From the NCBI RefSeq assembly GCF_001399455.2, contig NZ_LLEI02000021.1:1-64000 (forward strand): a DNA stretch of 64,000 bases, read 5' to 3'. The notes under the pieces were generated by a model. That model was given only the letters and a program-made list of their open reading frames with translations, had not been told where the DNA came from and did no database searches. Of this stretch, positions 26,054 through 34,253 are shown piece after piece. The position numbers and the translations under genes were made by a program. Origin of the DNA: Vibrio bivalvicida (GTDB lineage Bacteria; Pseudomonadota; Gammaproteobacteria; Enterobacterales; Vibrionaceae). Each line of letters starts with the position of its first letter. Position 1 is the first letter of the stretch.

Positions 26054-28024
26054 ATGAGCTCAGACGAAAAACTACTGATAAAAGCGCCAAGAAGCCACAA
26101 AGATGGACACTTATTTGAAGTATCTGAAGTTGCTGTTAATTGGATAGAACAGTACCAACACTTCAAAGGCGTTACGAAAAGTATCGTCGAACTTCTTAAT
26201 CTCATCTCCTTAAGAGGTTTTAGCAGCAAAGATGGATTAGTTTCTACAACTGAACTGATTGATGCCACTGATGGTCAAGTAACCCGCGCAGCTATCCAGC
26301 AAAGGTTACGCGCAGCCGTCAATATTGGGTTATTTCAACAGGTTCCTGTTCGATTTGAAGAAGGTCTGGCTGGGAAAACCATGCTGCACCGTTTCGTGAA
26401 CCCCAATCAGCTAATCTCCGTTTTAGGTGCAACGAGTCTGGTTACAGAGTCCGTCAAACAAACCGAGAAACAGAAACGCTCAAAAGCTCTGGCGCAAACT
26501 CAAGTTAATAAACGATTATTAAACGAGCATGGGCTTAATACACCACCAGCGATGAAAGATGAAGCTGATCAGTTTGTTGTTTCACCAACCAACTGGGCAG
26601 GTATTATAGATCAAGCACTTGCGCCACCACGCACTCGTAAAAGTTATCAGAAAAGCATGGTTTCGATCTCTGGAACTCGCGCTGTGATCGAGACACGATC
26701 GTCAAAAAATATTATGACAGTGGACGATTTGATGACCTTGTTTGCGTTGTTCACTCTGACGGTTCAGTACCATGAGCACCACCAGCATCAGTACCAGCTT
26801 GATGGGACTCATGTACCAAATAAAACGCCATTGTACATTACCGATATTCTTTCTCTGCGTGGTAAAAAGGATAGTGGGCCAGCACGAGACTCTATTCGCG
26901 ATAGTATTGACCGGATCGAGTTTACGGATTTTCAGTTACATGAGCTAACAGGTCGTTGGTTAAGTGAAAATATGCCAGAAGGCTTCAAGAGCGATCGTTT
27001 TAGATTTTTGGCCCGTACCATCACTGCATCGGAAGAAGCGCCTACAGAGGGCGCTGACGGCGAAATACGCATTAAACCGAACCTATACATCCTTGTTTGG
27101 GAACCATCGTTTTATGATGAGCTACTGACACGCGACTATTTCTTCTTGTTTCCACCGGAAATTTTAAAACAACATACCTTGGTATTTCAGTTGTACAGTT
27201 ACTTTCGTACCCGTATGTCGCGCCGTCACGCGGATACCATGCTATTGAGTGAGCTGAACCAGAAGTTGGCGCGAAATATCGAATGGCGTCGTTTTTCGAT
27301 GGATCTGATCCGTGAGCTGAAAAAGCTCTCAGAAGAGAAGGGCACAGAAGATCTATTCTTGGTTAATCTTTGGGGTTATCACTTAACGATCTCTACCATG
27401 ATCGAGAATGGCAAAGTGAAAGACTATCAGTTTGATATTAAGTGTGATGCGGAAGAAGTGCTGCGTTACTCACGAGCACGTACCACCAATGCGGGCAAGC
27501 GTAATATGGCACCGACGCTTCCGAACCCGCTTCGTAATGAAATGGTGTCGAAGCAGCAACTCGAAGAGATGTCACAAATTATTGATGGTGAGTTTGAACC
27601 CATCCAGCGCAAAGAGCGCGCGCCACGTGGCAAACTTGGACGCCGAGTTAAACAGCGCAAGCACCTAGTAGAGATCAATGCCGATGAGATCACCATTACT
27701 CTATCTAAATATACCTCTTCAGAGGCTCTAGAACGCTCTATATCGGCTTTGGCTGCTATGACAGGGCATTCCCATAGCTCAATCCAAGAAGAGTGTCTGG
27801 AGTTGATTGACAAGCTAGATTACTTACGTGTCGGTGACCAAGCTATTCCCTATGAGACGTTGAGTAAGATGGTTGAACTTTATAATAGCCAAAGTGAGAA
27901 TAAGCATTTGTCTATCGAACGCTTGATTGCAGGCCTAGCTGTGCGTCGTAAGGTGTGTAAACAAGTTTTTGAAGGGCATCTAGATGAAAGTGTTTTCAGA
28001 GCCCTCGACGAGGTGGCTGTGTAA
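26054..28024 (+). CDS. rctB: RctB chromosome II replication initiator
   Basis: A 656-residue initiator specific to Vibrionaceae chromosome II, close to the 658-residue V. cholerae protein. It binds 12-mers in the origin to start replication and 39-mers and 29-mers to restrain it. The N-terminal stretch HKDGHLFEVSEVAVNWIEQYQHFKG is typical; the central and N-terminal parts have winged-helix DNA-binding folds in the family. The C-terminal region after about residue 500 is needed for oligomerisation and regulation. It lies 207 bp after the last 12-mer, facing away from parA2. No clear strong ribosome binding site is seen before the ATG. Confidence 0.97.
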   Translation: MSSDEKLLIKAPRSHKDGHLFEVSEVAVNWIEQYQHFKGVTKSIVELLNLISLRGFSSKDGLVSTTELIDATDGQVTRAAIQQRLRAAVNIGLFQQVPVRFEEGLAGKTMLHRFVNPNQLISVLGATSLVTESVKQTEKQKRSKALAQTQVNKRLLNEHGLNTPPAMKDEADQFVVSPTNWAGIIDQALAPPRTRKSYQKSMVSISGTRAVIETRSSKNIMTVDDLMTLFALFTLTVQYHEHHQHQYQLDGTHVPNKTPLYITDILSLRGKKDSGPARDSIRDSIDRIEFTDFQLHELTGRWLSENMPEGFKSDRFRFLARTITASEEAPTEGADGEIRIKPNLYILVWEPSFYDELLTRDYFFLFPPEILKQHTLVFQLYSYFRTRMSRRHADTMLLSELNQKLARNIEWRRFSMDLIRELKKLSEEKGTEDLFLVNLWGYHLTISTMIENGKVKDYQFDIKCDAEEVLRYSRARTTNAGKRNMAPTLPNPLRNEMVSKQQLEEMSQIIDGEFEPIQRKERAPRGKLGRRVKQRKHLVEINADEITITLSKYTSSEALERSISALAAMTGHSHSSIQEECLELIDKLDYLRVGDQAIPYETLSKMVELYNSQSENKHLSIERLIAGLAVRRKVCKQVFEGHLDESVFRALDEVAV

Positions 28025-28051
28025 CACAAGACAAGATTCAATCTACTAAAG

Positions 28052-28077
28052 CCAGCATCTTAATCGCTGGTTTTATT
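28052..28077 (+). terminator. rctB terminator
   Basis: A CCAGC/GCTGG stem (28052-28056 and 28066-28070) followed by TTTTATT lies 28 nt after the rctB stop. Confidence 0.75.
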
Positions 28078-28159
28078 GCGTTTACTAACCTTGATATACA
28101 ACTTGTAACATTTTTCGCACCATAAAACAAAGCTACTACATTCCCCTGACAATGAACTG

Positions 28160-28316
28160 ACATAGGCCGGGTGGCGGTTGGATAATATCTATCCCGAATA
28201 GACAACCTTTTGTCCTTTCTGATGAATGAGGGATAGGATTATCCCTGATAGATTGGCTCATATTGTTACATTCATTCTGAATATTTTGCGAGTTCTCCGA
28301 GCTCGCTTTTTTTTTG
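28160..28316 (+). ncRNA. Structured RNA candidate with intrinsic terminator
   Basis: A long stem pairs 28180-28195 (GGATAATATCTATCCC) with 28230-28244 (GGGATAGGATTATCC) with one bulge. A small hairpin (GACAA/TTGTC, 28201-28214) sits inside. Downstream is GCGAG/CTCGC (28288-28292, 28302-28306) followed by nine T residues. No coding frame spans it, and rctB already has its own terminator at 28052. The 5' end and a promoter are not defined. A small regulatory RNA is a plausible reading, but it could also be part of a long untranslated region. Confidence 0.45.
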
Positions 28317-28347
28317 CCTAAAATTCAGTGAACTACATACTCATTCC

Positions 28348-28387
28348 GCAACGATGATCAAGGTAGTTACCCTTGATCATCGTTCCG
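28348..28387. repeat. Inverted pair of RctB-type sites outside the origin
   Basis: AACGATGATCAAGG (28350-28363) and CCTTGATCATCGTT (28371-28384) form perfect inverted arms with a 7-nt spacer. The right arm with two more bases (CCTTGATCATCGTTCC) is the exact complement of the origin element at 25272-25287. It lies in the gap between rctB and the next gene. Confidence 0.75.
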
Positions 28388-28522
28388 TCTTTATTTCCAG
28401 CAATCCTTTTGTCGCTTCTTAAAAGAAAAAAGGCGCAATTATCAAGACCATTCCTTTCATGTTTTATTGTGGAAATCGATAGTACGCTCCGCTAATTATA
28501 TTTGAGTAGAGACGTTTCGTAG

Positions 28523-30058
28523 ATGAATAGAAAGTTAGCAGTATTAGCGATTGCGACAGCGATAGCTGGATGTGGGGGAGGAGATGAAGGAAGCACTCCA
28601 TCAACAACCAGTAACAATCTTCTGAACTTGTCTACGTTATCAAACGCGTCGGCAGAACTTCAAACGGTGCAATGTAATCAACTACAATTGGTTGGCAAGA
28701 ACTATGTTCAGCCAAATACCGTTGATAGTTGCTGGCTTTTACAAGTGCCGGAAGATTACGCGCAACCTAACGGTAAGAAGATTCAAATCGCCGTTGCTAA
28801 GACGAGCGCTCAAGGTGCTAAAAAAGGTTCATTTGTTTTCTTAGATGGTGGACCTGGAGGAATGTCATTAAGTACTGCTGGCTATAGTAATAGTCACTTC
28901 CCCGCTCTCTCTTCCAACCATGATATCTATTTCGTTGATCAGCGTGGTACCGGCTATTCTACACCTTCACTGAGTTGTGATTTTGGTGACTCTGGTACGA
29001 CTCAGCAAATCAAAGATTGTAAAAGCAAGTACACTAACAATGGTGTTGTTTTAGACCAATACACCAATGTCAACAATGCATTAGATTTACTTGTACTTGA
29101 GAAAAAGCTGACCCAAGCGAAGCAACTAGATAACGGCTGGAAGCTCTATGGTGTGTCATATGGAACACGTCTAGCCATGACAATGGCGCGTGAAGAGCAA
29201 AAGCAGATTAATTCAGGGTATCAGACATCCAATGCTATTCAAATGATGGTGCTGGATGGCGTGTTTCCGATAGAGGTCAATGGCATCAAGGATATGCCTT
29301 GGTCAAACTATGAGTCGCTTGACCGCTTATTGGAAGTTTGTCGCCGTAGTGGCATTTATTGCAATGAAAACACTCTAAAATCGGCTCTTAACACTCGTCT
29401 TGGCGAGATTGGCGAGCAGTATCGGTTACCCTTGCTCAATTATTTGGTTCAAGAGAGCATGAGCCGTACTTACAGCGTTCAAGGAGACAAAAAATATGAG
29501 CCAGTAGCACTGCTGAATCTTACCAAAGCTCAAATTGAGTCCGATATTATTTCTATGGCGACGGATTCCTATAGTGCTTTAGAACCTGATATGTTTACAG
29601 GAATGGGGTTGTCTAATATCTGCGCAGAGGAACCTGTCAAGCCTGCCCATCACTCAGTTCACCCAAGCCGTGGGAAGTGGGGAGCGAATGTGCAGAGTGT
29701 TGTCGATACAAGCCACCACCTAGGACTGAGCAGCGAAGCTTGTGAGGCTTGGAGCGTAAGCACTGTCTCTGCTAGCAACTATGCCTCGATGACACCTGTA
29801 ACTTATCCTGTTTTATTACTAAGTGGTGCTAACGATGGTCAAACGCCCCCTGCTTGGGCTGACGTTTCGTCGACTAAGTTCTCAAATAAGTTAAGTTTGG
29901 TATCGGATGATGGGGGACATGGGATCATTACGGATGCTAGAGATGGAGAAAACATCTGTCTAAAAGATATCGTGCTTAGTGCGATCAATAATCCAGAAAC
30001 CATGCGTGATATCAACACCAGTTGTTTAAACACCAGCAATTTCAAATATACACCCTAA
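28523..30058 (+). CDS. Alpha/beta-hydrolase lipoprotein, S33-type peptidase-like
   Basis: A 511-residue lipoprotein: the signal peptide ends in AIAGC with Cys 17 as the lipidation site. The hydrolase fold shows the oxyanion-hole motif GGPGG (about 109-113), DQRGTGYS, the nucleophile Ser 212 in GVSYGT, an acid in SGANDGQTPP and the catalytic His in GGHG near the C-terminus. This layout matches the prolyl/tripeptidyl aminopeptidase group of family S33. The substrate is not known; it probably acts on short peptides at the cell envelope. It is single, with its own terminator. Confidence 0.8.
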   Translation: MNRKLAVLAIATAIAGCGGGDEGSTPSTTSNNLLNLSTLSNASAELQTVQCNQLQLVGKNYVQPNTVDSCWLLQVPEDYAQPNGKKIQIAVAKTSAQGAKKGSFVFLDGGPGGMSLSTAGYSNSHFPALSSNHDIYFVDQRGTGYSTPSLSCDFGDSGTTQQIKDCKSKYTNNGVVLDQYTNVNNALDLLVLEKKLTQAKQLDNGWKLYGVSYGTRLAMTMAREEQKQINSGYQTSNAIQMMVLDGVFPIEVNGIKDMPWSNYESLDRLLEVCRRSGIYCNENTLKSALNTRLGEIGEQYRLPLLNYLVQESMSRTYSVQGDKKYEPVALLNLTKAQIESDIISMATDSYSALEPDMFTGMGLSNICAEEPVKPAHHSVHPSRGKWGANVQSVVDTSHHLGLSSEACEAWSVSTVSASNYASMTPVTYPVLLLSGANDGQTPPAWADVSSTKFSNKLSLVSDDGGHGIITDARDGENICLKDIVLSAINNPETMRDINTSCLNTSNFKYTP

Positions 30059-30086
30059 TGGCGAGTGATTGATTTGAAGCATATAG

Positions 30087-30117
30087 ACGCCCTCCGTAGC
30101 TGTGAGGGCGTTTTTAT
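30087..30117 (+). terminator. Rho-independent terminator
   Basis: An 8-bp stem ACGCCCTC/GAGGGCGT with a 9-nt loop followed by TTTTATT, 28 nt after the hydrolase stop. Confidence 0.85.
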
Positions 30118-30138
30118 TGGTATAAATAATTGGTGCTT

Positions 30139-30606
30139 TCACAAGACTAAACCTTGATCATTGTTCCGAGGTTCATTCCAAGCATGAGCTGCCATAAACC
30201 GGACATGGGCATTAATTAGTTGATGGGACTGCTCTTGCCAACCACTATGACTTTGCTGATTGCAAAACTCTAGGCTTAGTACCGTAAGGTGCTGCATTCG
30301 TTTCATACACCAATCTTTAAGTTCCATTTCGCTGGCTGGATTCGACACCACTTGTTGCAGCTTACTGTAGGCAAGCTGTAAGAACTGGTATGCCTTATTT
30401 GGTGAGTCGTAACGTGAGTGATCGAAGATACGCAGGCAACCATCTAACCAGCAAGCAATGGCTTTACTCTGTTGATCTGAAATCAGTGGTCCCCAAATTT
30501 GATCGGGCGGTGATAGGATCAATGATTCAAGATTACTTCCTTGATCATGCTTTCGGTGTTGATACCAGATCCCGATCTGCTCTACCCACGTATCTAATTG
30601 ATTCAT
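30139..30606 (-). CDS. Conserved-looking hypothetical protein with origin-type repeats inside
   Basis: A 155-residue protein of unknown function. It is Trp-, Gln- and His-rich, helical and without a signal peptide. It starts in an ATGA overlap with the upstream ABC ATPase gene, which supports a real, coupled gene. Two RctB-type sequences lie inside the coding region, one near each end (30152-30167 and 30541-30554). In the protein they appear as NNDQG and KHDQG. No known domain is recognised. Confidence 0.6.
   Translation of the reverse strand: MNQLDTWVEQIGIWYQHRKHDQGSNLESLILSPPDQIWGPLISDQQSKAIACWLDGCLRIFDHSRYDSPNKAYQFLQLAYSKLQQVVSNPASEMELKDWCMKRMQHLTVLSLEFCNQQSHSGWQEQSHQLINAHVRFMAAHAWNEPRNNDQGLVL
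30152..30167. repeat. RctB 39-mer-type site inside a coding region
   Basis: CCTTGATCATTGTTCC is the exact 16-bp complement of the origin element at 25215-25230. It is near the 3' end of the 155-residue protein gene. Confidence 0.7.
30541..30554. repeat. RctB 12-mer-type site inside a coding region
   Basis: TTGATCATGCTTTC is identical to origin 12-mers at 25501 and 25788 and carries a GATC. It is near the 5' end of the 155-residue protein gene. Confidence 0.7.
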
Positions 30607-31535
30607 GCTGCCTTAACCCAATGTTTTACGAAATGATTTGGCCCTACTTGATCAAACCCTTCTTTCACAATCGCACTTTGTTCACGGATCTGATCGGCAT
30701 CTAATGAATAGTTTGGTTCATTTTCCACCAATTGACCAAACGGCAGATCTGGATCGGGCACAGCGGAGATCAGAAGCTTGGTATAAGGGTGTTGTGGATC
30801 GGTTAAGATCGCTTGAGTGTCACCCCACTCAACAATCTGGCCTTTGTACATAACGGCGGTTTCTTCGGCAATGTAGTGGGCAGTCGCAAGATCGTGGGTG
30901 ATGTACAAAAAGCCAATCCCCAGATCTTTTTTCATCCGTTGCATCAGATTCAGTACGCCAAGACGAATAGAGACGTCTAGCATCGAGGTCGGTTCGTCGG
31001 CGAGAATGACCTCTGCCCCAACAGCTAGGGCTCTGGCTAGGTTAACTCTTTGTCTTTGACCACCACTTAGTTCATGTGGGTACTTTTTTAAGGTGTCAGG
31101 AGCGAGTTCTACTAACTCCATTAGCTCGTTCAACTTTGCTGGGATGTCGGCTTTATTGGCTACTTGCTTGTGAATCTGAAGTGGACGAGTTAAATGATGC
31201 TCAATGGTTTGGGTAGGATTTAGCGAACCAAACGGGTCTTGAAACACCATTTGTACTTTACTTCGGTAATCAAGCAGCTCTTTCTTGCTAGTGATTTCAT
31301 TAATGTTTTTGCCATTAAATAGAATATCACCTGAGGTCGCAGGGTAGACCTTGGTGATCAAACGTGCGCAAGTACTCTTCCCACAACCAGACTCTCCAAC
31401 TAGCGCTAAGGTATGGCCTTTATGCAGATTGAGGGTTATCCCTTGCAGGGCTTTAAATCGCTCAACAGACGCAAATCCACCGCCGATAGTGAACTCTTTA
31501 ACCACATTGTTGAGTTGAATGATGGGTTGGATCAT
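30603..31535 (-). CDS. Opp/Dpp-type ABC transporter ATP-binding protein (F type)
   Basis: A 310-residue ATPase. Walker A GESGCGKST, Q-loop QDPFGSLNP, signature LSGGQRQR, Walker B VILADEPTSMLD and H-loop ITHDL are present, and a C-terminal extension typical of oligopeptide-type ATPases follows (HPYTKLLISAVPDP). It overlaps the upstream ATPase by 4 nt. No permease or binding protein is encoded nearby, so the pair must work with components elsewhere or be a remnant. A Fur-like box lies before the first ATPase, hinting at iron-linked import. Confidence 0.88.
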   Translation of the reverse strand: MIQPIIQLNNVVKEFTIGGGFASVERFKALQGITLNLHKGHTLALVGESGCGKSTCARLITKVYPATSGDILFNGKNINEITSKKELLDYRSKVQMVFQDPFGSLNPTQTIEHHLTRPLQIHKQVANKADIPAKLNELMELVELAPDTLKKYPHELSGGQRQRVNLARALAVGAEVILADEPTSMLDVSIRLGVLNLMQRMKKDLGIGFLYITHDLATAHYIAEETAVMYKGQIVEWGDTQAILTDPQHPYTKLLISAVPDPDLPFGQLVENEPNYSLDADQIREQSAIVKEGFDQVGPNHFVKHWVKAA

Positions 31536-32380
31536 GCGAGGGCTCCTTGCTGCTGATGTTTACCTTTGTGAATGTTCGGGAATGAGGCCCATAGTTTTTG
31601 CGTATATGGGTGATGAGGGTTGTTGCGTATATGCTTTGACTGATTGACCTCAACAATTTCGCCATGACGCATGATGGCGATACGGTCGCATAATTGGCTC
31701 ATCAGGGCTAAATCGTGAGTAATAAACAGAACCGAGAATCCAAACTCTTCACGTAGCTGATAGATTTGCTGCAAAATTTCACGTTGTACTACCACATCCA
31801 GTGCCGTGGTCGGTTCATCCATAATGATCAGCTTTGGATTGAGCGATAGAGCGATAGCGATGACCAGTCGTTGTCTCATGCCGCCACTGAACTGGTGAGG
31901 GTATTCAGTGAGACGTTCATGGGGAATGTTGACTAAATCGAGCAGCTTTTCAGCGCGCTCTTTGGCTTGTTCTTCGCTCATGCCTCTATGGTGGCGCAGG
32001 ACGTCGGCAAATTGCTCTTGAATTGGCAGGACAGGATTGAGTGAGTTCATGGCACTTTGAAAGACCATGGCTATTTTGCTCCAACGGATAGCCCCGAGAT
32101 CTTTATCGGATAGCCTAAGTAGGTCTTGCCCCTCGAAATGAATTTCACCGCCAGAGATAAACGCAGGTGGCTTATGTAGACGATTAATCGCAAAAGCGAT
32201 GGTGCTTTTACCACAGCCTGATTCGCCGGCAAGGCCAAATATTTCACCTTTGCCTATGTCAAAACTGACAGACTTCACTGCGTTGAAGTCGCCCGTGTCG
32301 GTAATGTAGTCGATACATAAATCCCGAATCTTGATGATCGGGTCAGCATGAAAGGCATGCGCCTTAGCTAGTTCACTCAT
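31532..32380 (-). CDS. Opp/Dpp-type ABC transporter ATP-binding protein (D type)
   Basis: A 282-residue ATPase with Walker A GESGCGKST, signature FSGGMRQR, Walker B LIIMDEPTTALDV and ITHDL, and the peptide-type C-terminal extension. The start at 32380 (MSELAKAHAF) is preferred: it has GAGTAAG upstream, while the longer frame from 32416 would begin inside the Fur-like box. It is the first gene of a transcript with the second ATPase and the 155-residue protein. The substrate cannot be told from the sequence; peptide or metallophore import fits. Confidence 0.88.
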   Translation of the reverse strand: MSELAKAHAFHADPIIKIRDLCIDYITDTGDFNAVKSVSFDIGKGEIFGLAGESGCGKSTIAFAINRLHKPPAFISGGEIHFEGQDLLRLSDKDLGAIRWSKIAMVFQSAMNSLNPVLPIQEQFADVLRHHRGMSEEQAKERAEKLLDLVNIPHERLTEYPHQFSGGMRQRLVIAIALSLNPKLIIMDEPTTALDVVVQREILQQIYQLREEFGFSVLFITHDLALMSQLCDRIAIMRHGEIVEVNQSKHIRNNPHHPYTQKLWASFPNIHKGKHQQQGALA

Positions 32381-32401
32381 AATCTTACTCAAAACATAAA
32401 A

Positions 32402-32420
32402 GGTAATGATTATCATTAAT
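32402..32420. promoter_or_regulatory. Fur-like box
   Basis: The 19-bp sequence GGTAATGATTATCATTAAT agrees with the consensus GATAATGATAATCATTATC at 14-15 positions and has the inverted AATGAT/ATCATT core. It lies 22 bp upstream of the ATPase start, where binding would block transcription when iron is plentiful. The remaining gap to 32738 shows nothing else clear. Confidence 0.65.
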
Positions 32421-32738
32421 ACTTATTTTGTAAGAGAAAAGAAGGATAAGCAAAAAGGGTGAAGTGACTCGAAAAAGCGCTCGGATTATAGGCAGAGCTA
32501 TATGAAGAAGAGGAACAAGCAAGGCTAAAAATGAGACTCGGATCGCCTTCATTTTTGTAGGGGTAATCCTCTAAATGTACTGCGCTAAAACCGTCGGCGC
32601 AAAACTTATTTATACAAAAAACAGTAAGAGTTTCTGAACTATTAGCACAATCACATTATGGAGCTAAAATTCTTAACAAGGGGCGAGTGGTTTTGCTACA
32701 GATTAGTTGTCCCTAGCATGGTTTGTTCGGAGGTTATT

Positions 32739-32936
32739 ATGTCCATTAATTCTATTGACCATGATGAAATGAGTAAAATTGCTGGCAAGTGGGACTTCAC
32801 GGAAGAAGTAGAGTCACAAAAGCCGACTAAGGGTGCCAAATCTGCCGAAGCTCGTCGTCGTATCGAAGCATTAAAAGAGATTCGTGAGAGTGGGTTAACT
32901 ATCGAAGAGGCAAAGGAACTAGGCATTTTGCACTAG
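32739..32936 (+). CDS. Small charged hypothetical protein
   Basis: A 65-residue soluble protein. The start at 32739 (MSINSIDHDEM) is chosen because GGAGG stands 5 nt before it; a longer frame from 32658 has no such site. The C-terminal half is highly charged and helical (AEARRRIEALKEIRESG, then IEEAKELGI). No family is recognised with confidence. It is followed by its own strong terminator, so it is transcribed alone. Confidence 0.7.
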   Translation: MSINSIDHDEMSKIAGKWDFTEEVESQKPTKGAKSAEARRRIEALKEIRESGLTIEEAKELGILH

Positions 32937-32961
32937 TTGTGACACACATATGCGATTACCT

Positions 32962-32995
32962 AAGGGTGGCACAGGAAAGCCACCCTTTGTTTTTG
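32962..32995 (+). terminator. Rho-independent terminator
   Basis: A 9-bp stem AAGGGTGGC/GCCACCCTT with an 8-nt loop, then TTTGTTTTT. Confidence 0.88.
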
Positions 32996-33099
32996 AGAGT
33001 TTTTTGATCTAACCCTTCACTCCCACTGCAATTCCTCGCTACATTCGCTTTGGGTGTGGTATATTCCCTCCCCATATTTTTACAGATTTAAATTTTGCT

Positions 33100-33309
33100 A
33101 TGTCGATAAACCTGTCAACTCTCCCCGCAAGCGAAAAAAACAAGATTGAACTTGATAAGCAAGCTTCTTTTTTAGTTTGGAAGCTTCGTGAAGCGAAAGC
33201 TGTGCCTGATGAGATTGATCAGGAGGCAGCCAAAATTGCCGATGAAGAAGAAAAGGCTTCATTCCTAGAGTCTGTAGCTAAATATAAGCGAGTAATGGGC
33301 GTCGCGTAA
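33100..33309 (+). CDS. Small DUF3283-like protein
   Basis: A 69-residue, highly charged, helical protein without signal peptide or membrane segment. It resembles small Vibrio proteins labelled DUF3283, recalled by sequence style rather than computed. The function is unknown. A -10-like TATATT lies about 40 nt upstream. It precedes the yebC-family gene by 92 bp, and the two may be expressed separately. Confidence 0.6.
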   Translation: MSINLSTLPASEKNKIELDKQASFLVWKLREAKAVPDEIDQEAAKIADEEEKASFLESVAKYKRVMGVA

Positions 33310-33401
33310 CGTAACCATTTTCTCTGCAAGGCGAGAAATTGAAATGTGCTCGCTTTTTGCTAAAATCCTTCGCGTTAAATTGAATTAGAGAGAACATCCC
33401 G

Positions 33402-34118
33402 ATGGGAAGAAGTTTTGAAGTGCGCAAAGCCTCAATGGCTAAAACTGCTGGCGCAAAAATTAAAGTTTATTCCAAATACGGTAAAGAAATTTACATGTGC
33501 GCGAAAAATGGCGGTGCAGATCCAGACATGAACTTGTCTCTTAAGCACCTGATCGCAAAAGCGAAAAAAGACCAAGTTCCTGCACACGTTATCGACAAAG
33601 CGATTGATAAAGCTACTGGTGGTGGTGGTGAAGACTACGTCCCTGCACGCTACGAAGGCTTTGGTCCTGGCGGCACAAGCGTCATCGTTGATTGCCTAAC
33701 TGACAACGGTAACCGTACTTTCCAAGATGTACGCCAATGTTTCGTTAAAACAGGTGCGAAAATTGGTGTTGAAGGTTCTGTTTCACACATGTTTGATCAC
33801 CAAGCAGTATTCCAGTTCAAAGGCGATGATGATGAAATCATCCTAGAGACGCTGATGATGGAAGACGTAGACGTGACAGACGTTGAACTTGAAGATGGTG
33901 TCATTACGGTATTCGCTCCTCACACAGAATTCTTCAAAACTAAGACGGCTCTAAGCGGTGCGTTCCCAGATCTGGCTCTTGATGTAGAAGAGATCACTTT
34001 CGTACCTCAAACTCACACGCCAGTTGCGGGTGAAGATGCAGAGAAGTTCCAGAAGTTCTTAGATCTTCTAGATGACTGTGACGACGTGCAGCAGGTTTAC
34101 CACAACGCAGAGCTTTAA
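33402..34118 (+). CDS. YebC/PmpR-family protein, YeeN type
   Basis: A 238-residue member of the YebC/TACO1 family, of the YeeN branch. The N-terminus [19 protein letters not shown] and the glycine-rich [21 protein letters not shown] are characteristic; family DNA-binding and ribosome-associated roles (relief of stalling at proline runs) have both been proposed. The start is the ATG at 33402, preceded by AGAGAGAA. A strong terminator follows. An equivalent gene lies at a similar place beside the V. cholerae chromosome II origin. Confidence 0.9.
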   Translation: MGRSFEVRKASMAKTAGAKIKVYSKYGKEIYMCAKNGGADPDMNLSLKHLIAKAKKDQVPAHVIDKAIDKATGGGGEDYVPARYEGFGPGGTSVIVDCLTDNGNRTFQDVRQCFVKTGAKIGVEGSVSHMFDHQAVFQFKGDDDEIILETLMMEDVDVTDVELEDGVITVFAPHTEFFKTKTALSGAFPDLALDVEEITFVPQTHTPVAGEDAEKFQKFLDLLDDCDDVQQVYHNAEL

Positions 34119-34146
34119 TTGCTAAGCGCTGAACATCAGATAAACC

Positions 34147-34175
34147 AAAAAGGGATCGATTCGATCCCTTTTTTC
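34147..34175 (+). terminator. Rho-independent terminator
   Basis: A perfect stem AAAAAGGGATCGA/TCGATCCCTTTTT with a 2-nt apparent loop followed by T residues. The A-tract makes it bidirectional. Confidence 0.85.
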
Positions 34176-34253
34176 GTTTTCGCGTGTTAATAATAGAGCT
34201 GATACCAAACTCGAAAGAGGATTCACTCTGCTTATTTTGTTATTGATGGACCA

